Assembly: GCA_023665245.1 (NCBI GenBank)
Contig: JAMPEH010000162.1
Span: 1 to 5,795, forward strand
Origin: Muribaculaceae bacterium
Lineage (GTDB): Bacteria > Pseudomonadota > Alphaproteobacteria > Rs-D84
Reading direction: 5' to 3'
Length of the DNA stretch: 5,795 bases
The notes under the pieces were generated by a model. That model was not told the DNA's origin and ran no database searches. It worked only from the letters and a program-made list of their open reading frames with translations. A program made the position numbers and the translations under genes. Positions 4,194 to 5,795 of the stretch are shown piece after piece. Each line of letters opens with the position of its first letter. Position 1 is the stretch's first letter.

Positions 4194-4605
4194 TCTTTAG
4201 CCCCTCTTTCTTTTTATATCCGCCTTGTGTCTTGTAGATGTTGTAAACTATTTTTTCAATAACAACTCCAATGACTGAGGCAATGATTAATTTTAATTGT
4301 TCCATTGTTGCTTTTCCCTTTTCATTTGCCTTTTCTGTTCTAAGTGAGCTCTTGCTGCCATCAATGATTTTGCTTTCAGATTTATCCTGCACTGTCTTAT
4401 CTCCTTCACGTTCATAAGGCATTTCCAATAAATCTACCCTCTCTTGCAGGGACATCTGGCTATTTGTACTTTGACAAGCTTCCAAATAGTTATCCAATTT
4501 CTCCCACAGCTTTGACTGTTGAAGAATATTCCAATCATGGCAGTTCAAAGAAAATGATATTGTCATTTCATCAGGGTTTGCAGTATATCTTGTTGTCGTA
4601 TACAT
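4180..4605 (-). CDS. Single-pass membrane protein heading the Tad2-like operon (141 residues)
   Basis: ATG at 4605 follows AAAGGAGGAGG closely, a very strong ribosome site. The N-terminal 65 residues look like a compact soluble domain (YTANPDEMTISFSLNCHDWNIL, then LWEKLDNYLEACQ and LQERVDLLEMPYE helices). Residues 66-100 are polar, charged and probably disordered (REGDKTVQDKSESK ... EKANEKGK). One membrane helix follows at about 103-124 and a basic tail ends the protein (KKKEGLKSGNK). Met101 has a GGGA element ten bases upstream (ATG 4303-4305) and could start a 41-residue membrane peptide; this is only a possibility. No family is recognised. It overlaps the Tad2-like gene by 14 bases, so the two are probably translated together. 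Confidence 0.72.
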   Translation of the reverse strand: MYTTTRYTANPDEMTISFSLNCHDWNILQQSKLWEKLDNYLEACQSTNSQMSLQERVDLLEMPYEREGDKTVQDKSESKIIDGSKSSLRTEKANEKGKATMEQLKLIIASVIGVVIEKIVYNIYKTQGGYKKKEGLKSGNK

Positions 4606-4637
4606 TGCCTCCTCCTTTCATTGCTTTAGTCAATAAT

Positions 4638-4666
4638 TTGCTTTTTATCCGCTTATCCTATATACT
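4638..4666 (+). promoter_or_regulatory. Promoter of the 4715 gene
   Basis: TTGCTT (4638-4643), 17-base spacer, TATACT (4661-4666). Shared with the 3336-3364 promoter are the TTTATC at the start of the spacer, TATACTC, exactly six bases, and CAGGCT (4674-4679). On the minus strand a poorer TTGGGA-N18-TATAGG pair in the same gap may serve the 4605 gene, which would make the two transcripts divergent and overlapping. Confidence 0.62.
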
Positions 4667-4714
4667 CCTTGTACAGGCTCTCCCAATGCTGAGTACAAAA
4701 GAAAGGATTATTTT

Positions 4715-5107
4715 ATGCTTAATGTTATTTACTTAATAATCACTATTGTTGTTGCTATTGCTGCCATTCTTTCACCAATACTTACTGCAATAATAAATAA
4801 CAGGTATCAATTAAAGCTCAAGAAAATGGACCTACAACAAGAATTGAATAAGCAAACTGTAATTTACAAACGTTCAATTTTTGAGGATTATCTTAAATTT
4901 GCTGGCAAGTGTGTAGCACATGGCAATAGCGAAACTGTAAAACAATATGGAGAACATTATCTTTTAGCATCATTGCACTCCACTCCTGCACTTCGTGAAA
5001 AACTGTATAAAGTTCATCTGCTTATCAAAGAACTTAACTATCAAGAAGCTGCTAATGTTCTCAATTCCATTGTTCCAGATATAGAGGAATCAATTGGGCG
5101 GCTGTAA
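4715..5107 (+). CDS. N-terminally anchored membrane protein, moron-like (130 residues)
   Basis: ATG at 4715 is preceded by AAAGGAT (7-base gap) and its own promoter at 4638-4666. Residues 4-28 form one strongly hydrophobic helix (IITIVVAIAAILSPILTAII) followed by NNRYQLKLKK, a positive flank that keeps the rest in the cytoplasm. From 36 to 130 the protein looks all-helical and hydrophilic (QQELNKQTVIYKRSIFEDYL, VKQYGEHYLLASL, ALREKLYKVHLLIKEL, AANVLNSIVPDIEESI), possibly a helical bundle. This layout, an N-terminal helix plus a short helical domain, recurs in uncharacterised proteins of Firmicutes prophages. No function is known. Its 3' end overlaps the next minus-strand gene by 47 bases. It is AT-rich like the 3414 gene and its promoter is nearly a copy of that gene's. 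Confidence 0.77.
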   Translation: MLNVIYLIITIVVAIAAILSPILTAIINNRYQLKLKKMDLQQELNKQTVIYKRSIFEDYLKFAGKCVAHGNSETVKQYGEHYLLASLHSTPALREKLYKVHLLIKELNYQEAANVLNSIVPDIEESIGRL

Positions 5108-5267
5108 AAGCCAAATCCACAAACACAACCCACACTATGTACCACTTGTAGTCGTCGGGTTGTATTTTCTTATAAACAATTACCCCTATTATTGATACGA
5201 CATATATAAAAATAATTGCTACCAATATTTTTAACCTCACTATCAGATCTCCTTTCTGATTCTTCAT
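5061..5267 (-). CDS. Two-helix small membrane protein (68 residues)
   Basis: The product has two membrane helices, about residues 12-32 (LKILVAIIFIYVVSIIGVIV) and 41-62 (KWYIVWVVFVDLAFTAAQLI), joined by YKKIQPDD, with a short aromatic tail. Two starts are possible. ATG at 5267 has GGGAG seven bases upstream; GTG at 5238-5240 has a better AGAAAGGAG eight bases upstream and would remove the first nine hydrophilic residues (MKNQKGDLI). Both could be used. No family is recognised; holin-like or exclusion-type proteins have this size and topology. It is downstream of the Cro-like gene on the same strand, with a possible weak terminator between. Its 3' end overlaps the 4715 gene by 47 bases. Confidence 0.66.
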   Translation of the reverse strand: MKNQKGDLIVRLKILVAIIFIYVVSIIGVIVYKKIQPDDYKWYIVWVVFVDLAFTAAQLIPLYLEQWN

Positions 5268-5322
5268 TAACTTACTCCCTTTGGTTACATTTCAAACAAT
5301 GTATAACCGTCTGATTATCAAA

Positions 5323-5348
5323 TAAAAAATTACAATTGTAATATTTTT
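5323..5348 (-). terminator. Weak AT-only hairpin after the Cro-like gene
   Basis: ATTACAATTGTAAT (5329-5342) is a perfect 14-base palindrome flanked by six As on the left and six Ts on the right, so it could act as an intrinsic terminator in either direction. It lies about 20 bases after the stop of the 5363-5596 gene. The stem has little GC, so it may be inefficient, or it may instead be a protein-binding site. Confidence 0.33.
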
Positions 5349-5362
5349 TGTTTTTCTTCTCT

Positions 5363-5596
5363 TTATACAGAATTTACGGTTTTGTCGTAATCAAGGGGTA
5401 AAAAAATAATTCTGTCATATTGAATATCATAAACCTTTTCAATTTGCCTAATTATTGGAACATCAGGATAACTCTTTCCACGCTCATAATTTCCAAGTGT
5501 ATCTTTGCTTACACCAATCTTTTTTGCTGCCTCTTCTTGTGTATATCCCTTTAATTCTCTTAATTGTTTTAGTGTCATCGCAACAGGATAATTCAT
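5363..5596 (-). CDS. XRE-family Cro-like regulator (77 residues)
   Basis: The protein is one helix-turn-helix domain of the XRE/Cro-CI class. The pattern LKQLRELKGYTQEEAAKKIG (9-28), VSKDTLGNYERGKSYPD (29-45) and IIRQIEKVYDI (48-58) is complete, with the recognition helix at about 30-38. A short tail follows and there is no oligomerisation or peptidase domain, as in Cro-type repressors. AAAGGAG lies 12 bases before the ATG. The promoter TTGACA-N17-TAATAT (5630-5658) is consensus, and an operator-like palindrome fills its spacer, so the gene is probably controlled by itself or by the divergent regulator. Position and divergent layout mirror the immunity region of temperate phages. Confidence 0.87.
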   Translation of the reverse strand: MNYPVAMTLKQLRELKGYTQEEAAKKIGVSKDTLGNYERGKSYPDVPIIRQIEKVYDIQYDRIIFLPLDYDKTVNSV

Positions 5597-5629
5597 AAAT
5601 CACTTCATCTCCTTTCTTAATTTTAACAT

Positions 5630-5658
5630 ATATTACTACGGTTTAAACGTAATGTCAA
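5630..5658 (-). promoter_or_regulatory. Consensus promoter of the Cro-like gene
   Basis: On the minus strand TTGACA (5658-5653), a 17-base spacer and TAATAT (5635-5630) make the best promoter in the window. The spacer holds operator-like site O1. Confidence 0.8.
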
Positions 5659-5711
5659 CGGTTTTTTCGTATTTTTTTAAATTTATGTTGATTTTTTTAC
5701 GTTTTAATCTT
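5638..5711. promoter_or_regulatory. Three operator-like 14-mers of the switch region
   Basis: Written as TACGTTTAAACCGT, O1 is at 5638-5651 (minus orientation). O2, at 5658-5671 (minus), reads TACGAAAAAACCGT and matches at 11 of 14. O3, at 5698-5711 (plus), reads TACGTTTTAATCTT and also matches at 11 of 14. O1 and O2 are in the same orientation exactly 20 bases apart. O1 lies inside the minus promoter spacer, O3 inside the plus promoter spacer, and O2 touches the -35 of the minus promoter. The core GTTTAAAC of O1 is palindromic. Binding by either flanking regulator is inferred. Confidence 0.55.
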
Positions 5712-5716
5712 ATACT
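5688..5716 (+). promoter_or_regulatory. Promoter of the right-edge repressor gene
   Basis: TTGATT (5688-5693), a 17-base spacer and TATACT (5711-5716), pointing right. The spacer contains operator-like site O3. The ATG is 27 bases after the -10 box. Confidence 0.72.
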
Positions 5717-5742
5717 TGAATTTAGAAAGTGAGGTGCATATC

Positions 5743-5795
5743 ATGAGTAATCTTGGAAATAAAGCTATAATGGCAAAGAATATCCAATATTATAT
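5743..5795 (+). CDS. Start of a CI/LexA-like repressor, cut by the right edge
   Basis: ATG at 5743 follows AAGTGAGGTG with a 6-base gap. The 17 visible residues, MSNLGNKAIMAKNIQYY, match the usual opening of phage CI-type repressors of Firmicutes (an N-L-G-N-K-x-I-M-A-x-N-I-x-Y-Y start leading into an XRE helix-turn-helix). Those proteins often carry a C-terminal S24 peptidase domain; none of that is in view. It is divergent from the Cro-like gene and shares the operator region with it, so it is the likely maintenance repressor of the element. The assignment depends on a short sequence plus context. Confidence 0.65.
   Translation, partial: MSNLGNKAIMAKNIQYY

Noticed and set aside
4464..4736. 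Plus-strand open frame across the promoter gap before 4715
   Set aside because: It starts inside the minus-strand 141-residue gene, has no ribosome site and crosses the promoter of the 4715 gene.
1..5795. CRISPR array, tRNA, rRNA, insertion sequence, riboswitch or attachment-site pair
   Set aside because: No regularly spaced repeats, cloverleaf, transposase pattern, conserved riboswitch core or long direct repeat pair was seen on either strand.

Overview
The window reads as accessory DNA, most likely a rolling-circle-replicating element (integrated plasmid, cryptic filamentous-phage-like prophage, or satellite) in a low-GC Gram-positive host of the Clostridia/Lachnospiraceae type. The evidence is strong AGGAGG-type ribosome sites before nearly every gene, TTGnnn-N17-TATAnT promoters, densely packed genes of 60-150 codons, and element-type regulators (Cro/CI-like, LexA-like, winged/HTH, zinc-ribbon). 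No tRNA, rRNA, insertion sequence, integrase, CRISPR array or clear attachment site is visible. The host assignment is inferred from style, not from a marker gene.

Layout, read right to left along the main minus-strand transcription. At the right edge (5363-5795) is a phage-like switch: a Cro-like XRE gene on the minus strand and the first codons of a second repressor-like gene on the plus strand, separated by two divergent consensus promoters and three related operator-like 14-mers. From 3414 to 5267 lies an AT-rich cargo block. It holds a DUF2829/Tad2-like protein (Tad2 is a phage anti-Thoeris signal sponge) between two single-pass membrane proteins, a two-pass membrane protein, and two plus-strand membrane-protein genes that share nearly the same promoter. 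From 1845 to 3305 there is a minus-strand cluster: a stand-alone LexA DNA-binding domain, a zinc-cysteine protein, an HTH protein, a two-helix membrane protein and a small basic protein. From 494 to 1728 is the replication module: an HUH rolling-circle initiator overlapping by one base an RNase HI-fold protein with a degenerate active site. The 116-base gap before the initiator carries palindromes, a plus-strand promoter and terminator that together define a candidate antisense RNA, and an attenuator-like hairpin in the rep leader. The left 337 bases are AT-rich and hold no secure gene; a 57-codon hydrophobic gene follows at 338.

Working model (inference): the right-edge switch controls the minus-strand lead-in genes. 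The initiator is restrained by a small counter-transcribed RNA. The cargo block carries counter-defence or superinfection functions, with the two plus-strand membrane proteins expressed independently as morons. The least ordinary parts are the Tad2-like gene with its membrane-protein neighbours, the rep leader architecture, the duplicated moron promoter, and three cases where a plus-strand gene and a minus-strand gene overlap tail to tail.
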